Below, piece by piece: positions 35,601 through 43,163 of a DNA stretch of 64,000 nucleotides. The notes below the pieces were generated by a model. That model made no database searches, had not been told where the DNA came from, and worked only from the letters and a program-made list of their open reading frames with translations. The position numbers and the translations under genes were made by a program. Origin of the DNA: Rhodospirillales bacterium 24-66-33 (GTDB taxonomy: Bacteria; Pseudomonadota; Alphaproteobacteria; Reyranellales; Reyranellaceae); assembly GCA_002281855.1 (NCBI GenBank), contig NCHQ01000008.1, forward strand, positions 1-64,000, given 5' to 3'. Numbering within the stretch: the stretch's first letter is position 1; every line of letters starts with the position of its first letter.

Positions 35601-37049
35601 CTCATCGGCGTCCACAAGGGATTGTCCCAGCAGCTCTTCACCGACGTGGTCGGCTTCTTCGCCGAGGGCGAATTCTCGCCGATTCCGCACCGCGTTTTCG
35701 ATGGCGCACATGTCGCGGAGGCGTTCCGCCTGATGCAGCGTGCCGGCCATATCGGAAAGATCGTCGTGACCCCTGCTCGCGAGCCGAGCGTGTCCGGTGC
35801 ACCCGGCAACACCTTCCCCGTGGATGCCGAGGGCTGGCACGTCGTGATCGGCGGCACCAGCGGCTTCGGCTTTGCAACGGCCCAATGGCTGGCCCACCGC
35901 AGCGCCCGGCACCTCGCACTGATCAGCCGCTCTGGTCACCTGTCCGAAACGATAGCGACGCAGGTCGAGGCATTGCGCGAGAATGGCGTGACAGTGGAGA
36001 TCGCGGCTATCGACGTAACCGACGCCGCGGCCCTCCACTCTTTCATCGACCGGCTCGGCCACCAGCGGCCGATCAAGGGTATTGCCCACGCCGCAATGGT
36101 CCTCGACGACAAACTGATGCAGGGGGTCGATCGGGCGTCCATCGAGACCGTCCTACGGCCGAAGGTCAGCGGCGCTCTGCATCTGGAACGTATCGCTGGC
36201 AGGCTGGCCCTCGACTACCTCCTCCTTTTCTCGTCGGCCACTACCCTGTTCGGCAATCCCGGGCAATTCAACTATGTGGCTGCCAATGCCTATGTCGAAG
36301 GGATCGGCCGCCGGCTGCGTGCTCAAGGTCTGCCGGCTCTCGCCGTTGCGTGGGGCGCAATCGGAGATACCGGCTATCTTAACCGGCATATGGAGGCGAA
36401 CTCGAGCCTGAAACAACGCTTCGGCTCAACTTTGATGCCAGCCCGCACAGCGCTGAATGGCTTGGATTGGGCTTTCGAAGCCGATGGATTACAGCTTGTA
36501 GACGCATTTGCGATCGCGCGCATCGAGTGGAGCAGGGCCAAGCGCGAACTCGCGGCAGTACGTGCTCCGACCTTCAACGCCGTTGCCACGGGCAACCTCT
36601 CAGGAGAGGGCGGGCAGGTAGCCGTTGCTCTTGAGCGACTGCGCTCCTTGCCACCCGAAGAGGCGACCGCGGCTCTCCTCGACATCGTCGTTGAGGAAAT
36701 CGCGAGGGTGCTTCGCCTGCCGTCCAAGGAAGTTGACCGTCACCGGCCGCTTGCGGAAATCGGCATGGATTCGCTGATGATGCTCGAACTGCGCACGACG
36801 GTGGAAGCGACACTGCAGATCGAGTTGCCGATGATGTCGCTGGCCAGCGGCATCACGCCCGCCGATGTCGCGCGGCGCGTCACGCCGCTCGTGACTGGAG
36901 AGACTCCGCACGAGGCTGTTCCGAGCACGCTGGCGACGCTTTCTTCGAGCCACTTTGCCGAGCAGGCCGCAACCGCGGATGCCTCGGAGCAGCGCGCTGC
37001 GATCACCGCCGTGATGCAGCGGGTCAAGCAGTTCGACGGACCGCTATGA
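29613..37049 (+). CDS. rkpA: Fully reducing type I polyketide synthase, RkpA-like
   Basis: A 2478-residue single-module synthase. Ketosynthase 8-425 (Cys178 in DTACSSSLVAL, His near 313 in EAHGTGT and near 351 in KSNIGHLEP). Acyltransferase about 530-840 (Ser622 in GHSVGEIA; YPFHS at the selectivity loop resembles malonyl types). Dehydratase about 895-1180 (HKVGDVPVFP and LDAAFHA). A degenerate C-methyltransferase region about 1360-1530. Enoylreductase about 1740-2055 (GGAGAVGLAAMQIAK). Ketoreductase about 2075-2255 (GGTSGFG; GQFNYVAANAY). Carrier domain with GMDSL, Ser near 2387. No thioesterase. The layout matches RkpA of rhizobial K-antigen loci, proposed to make a lipid for capsule assembly. 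Start: GTG with AGGG 5-6 bases upstream; ATG at 29622 is the alternative. It overlaps rkpG by four bases. Confidence 0.92.
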   Translation: MRRMTRRDEVAIVGYASRLPGAKDSDGLWNILRRNICSVTEVTPDRFSTQSFYHPSPDQIGRSYSFAAGVIDDVWGFDATAFGMSPREAEQVDPQHRHLLEVTYDALAHAGIRPSLLTGSPVGVYVGASSVDHAARFFADPSAAGMHMMTGNSLSIMANRISYTFDLRGPSLAVDTACSSSLVALDLATEAIRSGAIETAIVGGVNLLLSPFSYVGFSRASMLSPTGLCRPFDASADGYVRSEGAIVVVLRSMSSALKARSRIHAVIVASGMNQDGRTTGMSLPSAESQRRLLEQVYGDFRVDPADLSYVEAHGTGTRVGDPIEADALGKGLAQKRTRPLPIGSVKSNIGHLEPVSGLAGLLKSIMILDRGLVPATLHQNAPNPDIPFADLNLDVVSQNRRLADQRGPQLVAVNSFGFGGTNAHVILRSERAVAHFVQVNTTTPPPLLLSAHTGDALRVLANRYVETWPATTREAVSFIAASAYLRDALPYRLVATGGTADEVRHHLTAFAKGEESAAILTGQALGIDQPLTFVFSGNGSQWAGMGRDAWKTNPVFRDALKDIDSRFAKMQKWSIVDCLFADDLAPRLRRATYSQPLLLALQVAMVRALEERGIVATATLGHSVGEIAAAWCAGALSLDQAIDVVIARSRNQESARGSGGMAALMLSDREARRFLKTAGAPRVEIAAINSSRSVTVSGTIADIDCVLRAAAEMRISARRLDLDYPFHSALIEPVRGPLLRELQGLRPMPPHKKFVSSVTGGSVAPETLGADHWWRNVRDPVQFEPALNGLLNDGMRVFLEVGPRPVLGSYVRDVLREAGTRGIVIETLTEGDGLSSFDQIERVASKVALAGGKIEMQRFFGPAPATAVVLPLYPWQHTQFKVTPTDEASTVLQSHAHPLLGARLRKDSAEWFSTVDPALYPWIDDHKVGDVPVFPATGYVETMLAAAREVHPEGALELRDLDILRPLVFEGRTSFEVSVRLAHETGTVELLSRQRGGGAGWTLNARGIIGRSPIAGKTTAPPATPDHAVIVTKSRVYAGASALGFAYGPTFQRIRQVVFPEPKFAVASLDRPDALVHGTRIIDLAALDAAFHALFASEEAGVADMPMKRMLPVRFGCVRVFQSGAIVTRVTARTVRQSPSSMVVDIDLLDEHGKTVVAVQNVRLVEAPAELAVDPKSLTYRTAAWHLDPGGMPSMLAFRSGDGQRPARNAAALSEALLLLEAGTLRATWSAFRSHSPAVSAERHEPADAEDGAPWASFLRAALLWHLEAKNLAVDVDGARRLAPSCELPEIDSIVSTLLVRHPTMGAEAASVSRLENIIGRLSDGDPTAVSELGSPHWRNLGLASNQIVWLRDAVVSEVAASLARHDSSRLVRLLMVGADHFATAADLSARFANVEITLTDLDDDRLEQARAALGDSAPLVGCVSWSQLESLRPASLDLAFAVDALSEVAAGSDDGISVITRLLRPDAPVIAGELAPGAFWDIVRGSRRRWWARSANAEFPVGALLTDQEWIDELETAGFSGISVSPTFGEARIGVVIRGLAGSSTDRNVTAAIEPALFSWRGASAADLRALVGHDRPEPARPDPGATTDYVLSISPDDEPVDPVAALADHLNAIAEQCRQLADTPARLWIIVDFGEVEGLVPLEQPLWCALMAAARVARNEYPGLHIRCVGLAGPPRLGATRRAAAEMLAPDEERDVFFLGDNRVVFRVERGTAAPRPPKPLAKDMALRLATRQGSGRGVLGWIAEPRLVPEAGEVEIEVATTGLNFRDVMWNLRLLPEEALEDGFAGPGLGMECAGTVVGTGPDVEGLAVGDRVLAFAPGAFASHLIAKSFAVRKLPAQLSFEDATTLPVAFLTAYYSLVHLARLEPGESVLIHGGAGAVGLAAMQIAKHRGATVIATAGSGEKRALLRSLGADFVCNSRTLAFAEDVMGFTAGKGVDVVLNSLAGEAMIRSMDCLKPFGRFIELGKRDFYANTHLGLRPLRRNLSYFGVDIDQLIGVHKGLSQQLFTDVVGFFAEGEFSPIPHRVFDGAHVAEAFRLMQRAGHIGKIVVTPAREPSVSGAPGNTFPVDAEGWHVVIGGTSGFGFATAQWLAHRSARHLALISRSGHLSETIATQVEALRENGVTVEIAAIDVTDAAALHSFIDRLGHQRPIKGIAHAAMVLDDKLMQGVDRASIETVLRPKVSGALHLERIAGRLALDYLLLFSSATTLFGNPGQFNYVAANAYVEGIGRRLRAQGLPALAVAWGAIGDTGYLNRHMEANSSLKQRFGSTLMPARTALNGLDWAFEADGLQLVDAFAIARIEWSRAKRELAAVRAPTFNAVATGNLSGEGGQVAVALERLRSLPPEEATAALLDIVVEEIARVLRLPSKEVDRHRPLAEIGMDSLMMLELRTTVEATLQIELPMMSLASGITPADVARRVTPLVTGETPHEAVPSTLATLSSSHFAEQAATADASEQRAAITAVMQRVKQFDGPL

Positions 37050-38401
37050 GCCGGCCGCCATCGAAAGCCGCCCAGGAAACGGTCGATCGGGTGCGGCTGG
37101 CCCTCGGCCATCCCACCGCCCCCCAGGCCAAGCCGTCGGCGCATGCGACGGCGGGCGAACGACGCGAATTCGACTTCACCACGCTGCCCGAGTACGAAAT
37201 TCTCAAGATATGGAAGGCCGTGGGAGATCTCACCCGGATCGGAAATCCATTCTATCGCCTGCACGACGGACGCGCCGGCAACACGACGTCGATCGACGGG
37301 CGTACGATTGCGAATTTCTCATCCTACGACTATCTCGGCCTGAACGGACATCCCGACGTCTCCGCCGCGGCAAAGACCGCGATCGACCGCTTCGGCACGT
37401 CGGTCTCGGCAAGCCGGCTGTCGGCCGGCGAACGCCAGGTCCATCGCGACCTCGAGTCTGCCCTGGCGCGCCTGAGCGGCACCGAAGACGCGATCGCGTT
37501 CGTGAGCGGCCACGCGACCAACGTGTCGGTGATCGGCGAATTGCTGGGACCGGAAGACCTGATTGTCGCCGACGCGGTCATCCACAACAGCATCGTCGAG
37601 GGTGCAAAACTGTCGGGCGCCAAGAGAATTCTCTGCCCGCACAACGACCTCGACGCATTCGAGCGTGCCTTGCGGCTCAACCGTGCGCGCTATCGTCGTG
37701 CCCTGATCGTGGTGGAAGGGCTCTACGGGATGGACGGCGACGTGCCGGATCTGGCCGGCTTGATCAAGCTCAAGCGCCGGTACAATGCCTGGCTCATGGT
37801 CGACGAGGCGCATGCGACCGGCGCCCTCGGCCGCACCGGGCGGGGCATCGCCGAGGAACAGGGCATCGATCCTGCGGAGGTCGAAATCTGGATGGGCACG
37901 CTCAGCAAGACGCTGGCGGCCGCGGGCGGCTACATCGCCGGAAGCCGCGCGCTCATCGAACTGATCAGGTACACGTCGCCGGGGTTCGTCTACAGCGTCG
38001 GCCTCTCGCCGCCGGTGGCCGCCGCCGCAGCGGCAGCGGTCGACGTCATGATGCGCGAGCCCGGGCGCGCGGCAGCGCTGCGTCGCAATGGCCGGGCCCT
38101 GCTCGAAAGAGCCCGGGCGCGGGGCCTGGATACGGGCCTCAGTATCGGTGCCTCGGTCGTCCCCGTCATCGTCGGCAATTCGCCGCAGACGGTCATGCTG
38201 TCGGAGCGCCTGCTCGAACGCGGCTTCAACGTCGTCCCGGCGGTCTTCCCCGGAGTTGCAGAGAACCAGGCGCGGCTTCGCTTCTTCATCACATCGCAGC
38301 ATACGCCGGAGCAGATCGATGCGGTGATCGACGCCGTGGCCGAGGAACTGCCGAGGATCCTCGGCGGCTCCTCATTCGTAAGCACGATTGCCGGTCGCTG
38401 A
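37046..38401 (+). CDS. rkpG: PLP-dependent alpha-oxoamine synthase, RkpG-like
   Basis: This is a 451-residue class II aminotransferase-fold protein of the AONS / serine palmitoyltransferase / KBL family. PLP sites: HNSIVEGAKLSGA region, DEAHATGALG with the aspartate for the pyridine nitrogen, and the Schiff-base Lys288 in GTLSKTLAAAGG. The family condenses an acyl thioester with an amino acid, releasing CO2. About 75 N-terminal residues (including FDFTTLPEYEILKIWKAVGD) are extra to minimal family members. It starts inside the PKS stop (ATGA), and the PKS has no thioesterase, so it probably takes the acyl chain directly from the PKS carrier domain (inference). RkpG of Sinorhizobium is the likely homologue. 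Confidence 0.9.
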   Translation: MSRPPSKAAQETVDRVRLALGHPTAPQAKPSAHATAGERREFDFTTLPEYEILKIWKAVGDLTRIGNPFYRLHDGRAGNTTSIDGRTIANFSSYDYLGLNGHPDVSAAAKTAIDRFGTSVSASRLSAGERQVHRDLESALARLSGTEDAIAFVSGHATNVSVIGELLGPEDLIVADAVIHNSIVEGAKLSGAKRILCPHNDLDAFERALRLNRARYRRALIVVEGLYGMDGDVPDLAGLIKLKRRYNAWLMVDEAHATGALGRTGRGIAEEQGIDPAEVEIWMGTLSKTLAAAGGYIAGSRALIELIRYTSPGFVYSVGLSPPVAAAAAAAVDVMMREPGRAAALRRNGRALLERARARGLDTGLSIGASVVPVIVGNSPQTVMLSERLLERGFNVVPAVFPGVAENQARLRFFITSQHTPEQIDAVIDAVAEELPRILGGSSFVSTIAGR

Positions 38402-38407
38402 CGCGGC

Positions 38408-39178
38408 ATGGAATTCAAGACGATCGTCATCACCGGCGCGTCCAGCGGGATTGGCGCAGCGCTCGCACGCGCGCTCGCCGCGCCAGGTCGCACACTGGCA
38501 TTGCTGGGCCGCAATACCGAACGCCTCGAGGCGGTTGCAGGCGCCTGTCGGGCGAAGGGCGCGATCTGCAGCACCACGAGCCTCGACCTGTCGGATACCG
38601 CTCGGCTCGCGACCGTCCTCGATGAGGTCGGGCGGGTCTCCTCGATCGACCTGCTGATCGCGAACGCCGGAATCCTCGATGGGCGGTCAGCGGACGATGC
38701 CGTCGAGACGGCGAGCGTTGCGCGGCAGGTGCTCGAAACGAATCTGCTGGCGACCGTCGATCTCGTCCATGTCGTGCTACCGGCCATGCGACGAAACGGG
38801 CGCGGCAGCATCGTCCTCGTGGCCTCGCTTGCCTCGCTCGTCCCCCTGCCCGACGCCCCCGCCTATTCGGCTTCCAAGGCGGGCCTGCTGTCATATGGGT
38901 TGGCGCTGCGGGACGCCGTCGCGGCGGAAGGCATCCGGGTCGTCGTCGCCTGCCCCGGCTTCGTCGCCACCGCGATGGCCGGCCGGCATCTCGGGCCGCG
39001 CCCCGGCGAAATTTCCGCGGACGACGCGGCGAAGCGCATCCTGGCAGGACTGCGACGCAACAAGGCGATGATCGGCTTTCCTCTCGTCCCCTTCTGGCTG
39101 TCGCGGCTCAGCCAGCTCGTCCCCGAGGCGCTCCGCCGCCGGGGCATGAGAAACACCCGTTTCCATGTGGGCCCGTAA
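38408..39178 (+). CDS. rkpH: Short-chain dehydrogenase/reductase, RkpH-like
   Basis: This is a 256-residue classical SDR: GASSGIGAALARALA at the NAD(P) loop, NAG in LLIANAGIL, the catalytic Ser in VASLASLVPL, and YSASK with Tyr and Lys. It starts 6 bp after rkpG. In sphingoid-base synthesis the analogous step is reduction of the 3-keto group after the oxoamine condensation; by position it would reduce the RkpG product (inference). The C-terminal segment PLVPFWLSRLSQLVPEALRR is mildly hydrophobic and could touch the membrane. Symbol assigned from the rkpA-rkpG-rkpH order. Confidence 0.87.
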   Translation: MEFKTIVITGASSGIGAALARALAAPGRTLALLGRNTERLEAVAGACRAKGAICSTTSLDLSDTARLATVLDEVGRVSSIDLLIANAGILDGRSADDAVETASVARQVLETNLLATVDLVHVVLPAMRRNGRGSIVLVASLASLVPLPDAPAYSASKAGLLSYGLALRDAVAAEGIRVVVACPGFVATAMAGRHLGPRPGEISADDAAKRILAGLRRNKAMIGFPLVPFWLSRLSQLVPEALRRRGMRNTRFHVGP

Positions 39179-39224
39179 TCGAGGCACGGACGCTCCGCAT
39201 GAGGTAGGCTAGCGCCAGCATACC

Positions 39225-39917
39225 ATGCCGACGGACCGCGAAATCCCACTCACACGCTCCAACCGAGGCTGGCTGTCGGCGCCGGAGCAGCGGCTCATCG
39301 CGTGGATTGCCCCCGGGTTGCCGCGCTGGATGTCGCCCGATTTTCTGACCGCTCTTGGCTTCGCGGCTTCCGTTGTCGCCTTCGCAGCCTACGCACTGGC
39401 ACCTGGAAATCCCGCATGGCTCTGGGTGGTGAATGCCGCCCTGGTCGTGAACTGGTTCGGCGATTCGCTCGATGGGGCCGTCGCCCGACGACGCGGCATC
39501 GAACGGCCCCGCTACGGCTTCTTCCTCGACCAGTCGATCGACGTTCTGAGCCAGTTCCTGTTCGCGGTCGGCCTCGGCCTGTCGGGATTCGTCTCCATGG
39601 AAATCGCGGCCGTCGGGCTTGCGACCTATTTCATGATGACCGCCCAGTCGCTGCTGCGGGCGGAGGTCTCCCGAACCTTCCACCTCGCCAGCGCAGGGTT
39701 CGGCCTGACGGAGGTGCGCTGCCTCTTTCTGGCGGTCAACGTTGCGTTCTATCTGAAGCCACCGGAGCCGTTCGACATCGCCGGGGTGAGGCTCGGCTAT
39801 GGCGATCTGTTGGGCATGGCGTGGATCATCGCGAACCTCGGCCTCTACGCGGTGGGCATGGTCAGGGAACTGGGCCAGCTCGCCAGAGACGAGCCACCCG
39901 CCGGGAAGGACTTCTAA
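39225..39917 (+). CDS. CDP-alcohol phosphotransferase family membrane protein
   Basis: It has 230 residues with several hydrophobic segments (FAASVVAFAAYALAP, WLWVVNAALVVNWFG, AVGLGLSGFVSM). The active-site motif is present as DG-x2-AR-x9-G-x3-D-x3-D from DGAVARR to LDQSID; the usual spacing after AR is eight residues, here nine. Members move a phospho-alcohol head group from a CDP-activated donor to a lipid or alcohol acceptor in the inner membrane. Its place after rkpA-rkpG-rkpH suggests it adds a phospho head group to the lipid made by those enzymes (inference). RkpI, found at this position in Sinorhizobium, is not clearly the same protein, so no symbol is given. Confidence 0.85.
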   Translation: MPTDREIPLTRSNRGWLSAPEQRLIAWIAPGLPRWMSPDFLTALGFAASVVAFAAYALAPGNPAWLWVVNAALVVNWFGDSLDGAVARRRGIERPRYGFFLDQSIDVLSQFLFAVGLGLSGFVSMEIAAVGLATYFMMTAQSLLRAEVSRTFHLASAGFGLTEVRCLFLAVNVAFYLKPPEPFDIAGVRLGYGDLLGMAWIIANLGLYAVGMVRELGQLARDEPPAGKDF

Positions 39918-39960
39918 AGAAGGATGCCAGAGGCGGCGTGACCTGTCAGAGATCGACGAA

Positions 39961-41244
39961 ATGAAGCGGCATATCTCCGTCATCGGGCTCGGTTATGTCG
40001 GCCTGCCCGTCGCCGTCGGCTTTGGCCGCGCCGGCTACCAGGTCCTGGGCTTCGACATCGATGCCCGACGCATCGCCGAGCTCTCCGGCGGGCACGACCG
40101 CACGGGGGAAATCGAAGCGGAAATGCTCGCGGCGCCAGGTCTGCGCTACTCCAGCGACCCACGGGATCTCGAGGCCGCCGACTTCTGCATCGTCACCGTG
40201 CCGACCCCCATAGATGCCAGCAAGCAGCCCGACCTCGCCCCCTTGAAAGGGGCCTCCGAGACCATCGGGCGCTGCCTCAAGCGCGGCGACATCGTGGTCT
40301 ACGAATCGACCGTCTATCCCGGCGTCACCGAGGATGTCTGCATCCCCGTGCTGGAGAAGGCCTCGGGACTCAGGTGGAAGGCAGACTTCAACGTCGGCTA
40401 TTCGCCGGAGCGCATCAATCCCGGCGACAAGGAACGACGTTTCGACAACATCCTGAAGATCGTGTCCGCCGACACCCCCGAGACGCTCGACATCGTCGAT
40501 GCGACATACCGGGCCGTCGTGACGGCCGGCACCCACCGCGCGGGATCGATCAAGGTGGCCGAGTTCGCCAAGGTCCTGGAGAACACCCAGCGCGACATCA
40601 ACATCGCGCTGATCAACGAGGTGGCGCTGATTTCCGACCGCTTGGGAATCGACACGCGGGACGTGCTCGATGCCGCCGGCACGAAGTGGAATTTCCTTCC
40701 GTTCAAGCCCGGTCTGGTCGGCGGGCACTGTATCGGGGTCGACCCCTTCTACATCGCCCACAAGGCCGAGGAAGTGGGCTACCACCCTCACGTCATCCAC
40801 TCCGGCCGCCGCGTCAACGACAGCATGGGCATGCACGTGGCCAATCGGGTGGTACGGAATGTCATGCGGCATGCCGCCAACGGAAAGCCCGTGGTCACGG
40901 TACTGGGCGTCACCTTCAAGGAGAACGTGCCCGACATCCGCAACACCCGCATCGTGGACATCGTGCGCGAACTCGAGGATTTCGGTGTCACGGTCCAGCT
41001 TCACGATCCGATGGCCGACGGCGGGCTGCTGCGCGAGGAATACGACCTCGCACTCACGCCGCTCGAGCAGTTGGCTCCTGCCGACGCCGTGGTTCTGGCG
41101 GTCGCCCACAAACTCTATCGCGAGCGCGGCTGGTCACTGGTGAAGCCCTTGCTGAAGCCCGCCGGCGCCGGATTCGTCGCCGACGTGACGGGTCTTCTCG
41201 ACCGGGCGGCCACGCCTGCGGGCGTGACGCTCTGGCGCATCTAG
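39961..41244 (+). CDS. Nucleotide-sugar 6-dehydrogenase (VipA/TviB/WbpO-like)
   Basis: This is a 427-residue UDP-glucose/GDP-mannose dehydrogenase family protein with the NAD loop VIGLGYVGLPVAVGFGRAG, active-site cysteine in LVGGHCIGVDPFYIAHKAEE, and C-terminal VTFKENVPDIRNTR. The GGHCIGVDPFY pattern and the HPHVIHSGRRVNDSMG segment fit the VipA/TviB group that oxidises UDP-HexNAc to the HexNAc uronic acid. The ATG at 39961 is chosen because the NAD-binding strand begins there; the frame is open upstream but overlaps the CDP-alcohol phosphotransferase gene. It is a different subgroup from the enzyme at 24331-25713, so the polymer may contain more than one uronic acid, or the two serve different glycans. 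Confidence 0.9.
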   Translation: MKRHISVIGLGYVGLPVAVGFGRAGYQVLGFDIDARRIAELSGGHDRTGEIEAEMLAAPGLRYSSDPRDLEAADFCIVTVPTPIDASKQPDLAPLKGASETIGRCLKRGDIVVYESTVYPGVTEDVCIPVLEKASGLRWKADFNVGYSPERINPGDKERRFDNILKIVSADTPETLDIVDATYRAVVTAGTHRAGSIKVAEFAKVLENTQRDINIALINEVALISDRLGIDTRDVLDAAGTKWNFLPFKPGLVGGHCIGVDPFYIAHKAEEVGYHPHVIHSGRRVNDSMGMHVANRVVRNVMRHAANGKPVVTVLGVTFKENVPDIRNTRIVDIVRELEDFGVTVQLHDPMADGGLLREEYDLALTPLEQLAPADAVVLAVAHKLYRERGWSLVKPLLKPAGAGFVADVTGLLDRAATPAGVTLWRI

Positions 41245-41271
41245 GCACCAGGCCACCGCGGCTTCAGCAGC

Positions 41272-42288
41272 TCACAGGGCTTGCACGGGCGGCGCTGGAG
41301 CAGCTTCCGGCGGCGCCGCTGGAGCAGGCTCGGGAGACGACGGGGCTTGCGACGGCACGGGATCCAGCGGGACCGGCGCCGCTGCAACAGGCGCCTGGGG
41401 AGTGGGCGCCGGGGACAGCGTGCGCACCTTGACCTCGACAGTGGCGTTCACAGTGACCTCGGACGAACCCGTGAAGGTGCCCTTGATCGGCATCGCCTGC
41501 TCGGGATCGCGGGCGACCGCCACGCGAATCAGGCGCTCGCTGCCGATGATGCCGTTGGTCGGATCGAACTCGACCCAGCCGGCTCCCGGCAGGTACACTT
41601 CCATCCAGGCATGAGGATAGGCGTGCGTCGTTTCCTCGCCCGGCGCGCTGTCGAGCGCGGGATCGTAGAGGTAGCCGGTGATGAAGCGCGCCGCGAGGCC
41701 GAGTGAACGGCAGCATTCGATCATCAGCAAGGCATAGTCCCGGCAGGTCCCCCCGCCCGTCTCCAGCGTCAGCGCAGGGACCTGGGTCCCAATCTCGAAA
41801 CGCATGGCGTATGTCAGCTTCTCCTGAATGCCCATGCAGAGCCGCTTCAGGAGGCTGAACGTTTCGTTGCCACCCTCGCCCTCCATGAACTGCTTGGTCC
41901 AGGTGGCAACGGTCGAATTCGGATCGGGATAGGAGCGTTCGACGTAGCGCGCGAGATCGGGCGCCTCCTCGGAGGCGTAGCTGAACGGCAGGGTGCGCGC
42001 GAATTCCTCGATCGGCGGCAGCTCCGGCGGAATGCCGAAATGTTCGAGTTCGATCGTACTGACGAGCTCCAGCACCTGCGTCGGGCCTTCGAAGGAGGCT
42101 ATGGCAATGGAATTCCCAAATGGATCGTGGATCCACCGCACCTGGGCCACGGGCTCGATGACCAATCCGGTGTGGAGGAGACGCAGGTCATGACTGTCGC
42201 GCGGCCGGAACATCAGCCGGTGGTCGCCGAGCGTCACCGGCTCGGAATATTCATAGCGAGTACGGTGGACGATCTCGAGGGTTCGCAT
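41272..42288 (-). CDS. Transglutaminase-like cysteine protease family protein
   Basis: It has 338 residues from the ATG at 42288, where the conserved N-terminal domain begins (EIVHRTRYEYSEPVTLGDHR). The transglutaminase core has Cys in GGGTCRDYALLMIECCR, His in THAYPHAWMEVYLPGAGW and Asp in VEFDPTNG. No signal peptide is seen. Bacterial members are thought to be peptidases or amidases. The C-terminal ~50 residues are Pro/Ala-rich and low complexity. It converges with the capsule operon, ending 27 bp from its last stop. Confidence 0.85.
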   Translation of the reverse strand: MRTLEIVHRTRYEYSEPVTLGDHRLMFRPRDSHDLRLLHTGLVIEPVAQVRWIHDPFGNSIAIASFEGPTQVLELVSTIELEHFGIPPELPPIEEFARTLPFSYASEEAPDLARYVERSYPDPNSTVATWTKQFMEGEGGNETFSLLKRLCMGIQEKLTYAMRFEIGTQVPALTLETGGGTCRDYALLMIECCRSLGLAARFITGYLYDPALDSAPGEETTHAYPHAWMEVYLPGAGWVEFDPTNGIIGSERLIRVAVARDPEQAMPIKGTFTGSSEVTVNATVEVKVRTLSPAPTPQAPVAAAPVPLDPVPSQAPSSPEPAPAAPPEAAPAPPVQAL

Positions 42289-42365
42289 CAGGGCCGGATA
42301 ATGCCCGAACGATCGCGCGGTTGCACCCGTGGCGGCAGATATTGTCGGAACCCGCGCCCGGCGGA

Positions 42366-43163
42366 TCAGGCGAAGGGATAGGGTCCCGGGAACGTTCCGA
42401 TCGGCACGAAGTGCGAGACGAGACCTCTCCCTTCCTGCCAGTGATGCAGCAGCATGGCCGGGGGCTCGATGTACGATGCGGGCCGGGCGTCGGGACGAAG
42501 CCGCAAGGCAATGGCCGTCGTCGTGGACGGCGCCGTGCACAGGATGGTGCCGCCGAAGCGAAGCTGCATGAAGCGGTGGACATGGCCGCACAGGATGCGC
42601 TCGACCTGCGGATGCCGCGCGATCACCGCCGCGAGCCGCTGTCCCTCCCGGCAGGAATAGGTGTCGATGTAGGGGATGCCGCTGACGAAGGGTGGCTGGT
42701 GCATCATGACGATCGTGGGCCGCGTCGGCTCCATTGCCAGAACGCTCTCCAGCCAGGCCGCGCCCGCCTCGCCCACGAGTCCGTGGTGCAAGCCCGGCAG
42801 CGTGACGTCGAGGGCCACGATGCGCACGGCGCCTGAGCCACCGGTCACATAGTCGATCGGACCTTCGGCCGGAAGCCAGGGTTGCCCGGTGAAGGCCCGC
42901 CGGAAGGCCTCGCGTTCGTCGTGATTGCCCGGGATCGCCAATACCGGGACGTCGAGCGCCCCCAGCATCCGGACCAGCATTGCGTATTCGTCGTCGCGGC
43001 CATGGTCGACCAGATCGCCGCTCAGGAGCACGAGGTCGGGCCGCGGATCGAGCGCGTTGACCTGCGCGATCGCCGCGGCGAACTGAGCGTTGGAATCGAC
43101 CACACCCTGATAAAGCACGCCCTCGGGCCGGACATGCGGATCGGACAATTGGGCGATCAGCAT
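42366..43163 (-). CDS. Calcineurin-like metallophosphoesterase, CpdA/Icc-like
   Basis: It has 265 residues. The metallophosphoesterase motifs are complete: QLSDPHV (D-x-H), LLSGDLVDHG (GD), IPGNHDE (GNHD), MMHQPPF (H) and CGHVHRFM (GHxH). It lacks a signal peptide, so it is cytoplasmic. The family includes cyclic-nucleotide phosphodiesterases, but the substrate cannot be told from sequence. Its ATG follows directly on the stop of the DUF2161 gene (TAG then ATG), so the two are one transcription unit. Confidence 0.88.
   Translation of the reverse strand: MLIAQLSDPHVRPEGVLYQGVVDSNAQFAAAIAQVNALDPRPDLVLLSGDLVDHGRDDEYAMLVRMLGALDVPVLAIPGNHDEREAFRRAFTGQPWLPAEGPIDYVTGGSGAVRIVALDVTLPGLHHGLVGEAGAAWLESVLAMEPTRPTIVMMHQPPFVSGIPYIDTYSCREGQRLAAVIARHPQVERILCGHVHRFMQLRFGGTILCTAPSTTTAIALRLRPDARPASYIEPPAMLLHHWQEGRGLVSHFVPIGTFPGPYPFA

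Noticed and set aside
37210..38625. 471-codon + strand frame over rkpG and rkpH
   Set aside because: It is a shadow of the alpha-oxoamine synthase in a GC-rich region; the rkpG frame has all PLP residues.
39225..39917. Naming the CDP-alcohol phosphotransferase rkpI by position
   Set aside because: Only the order is similar; sequence identity with RkpI cannot be judged here.
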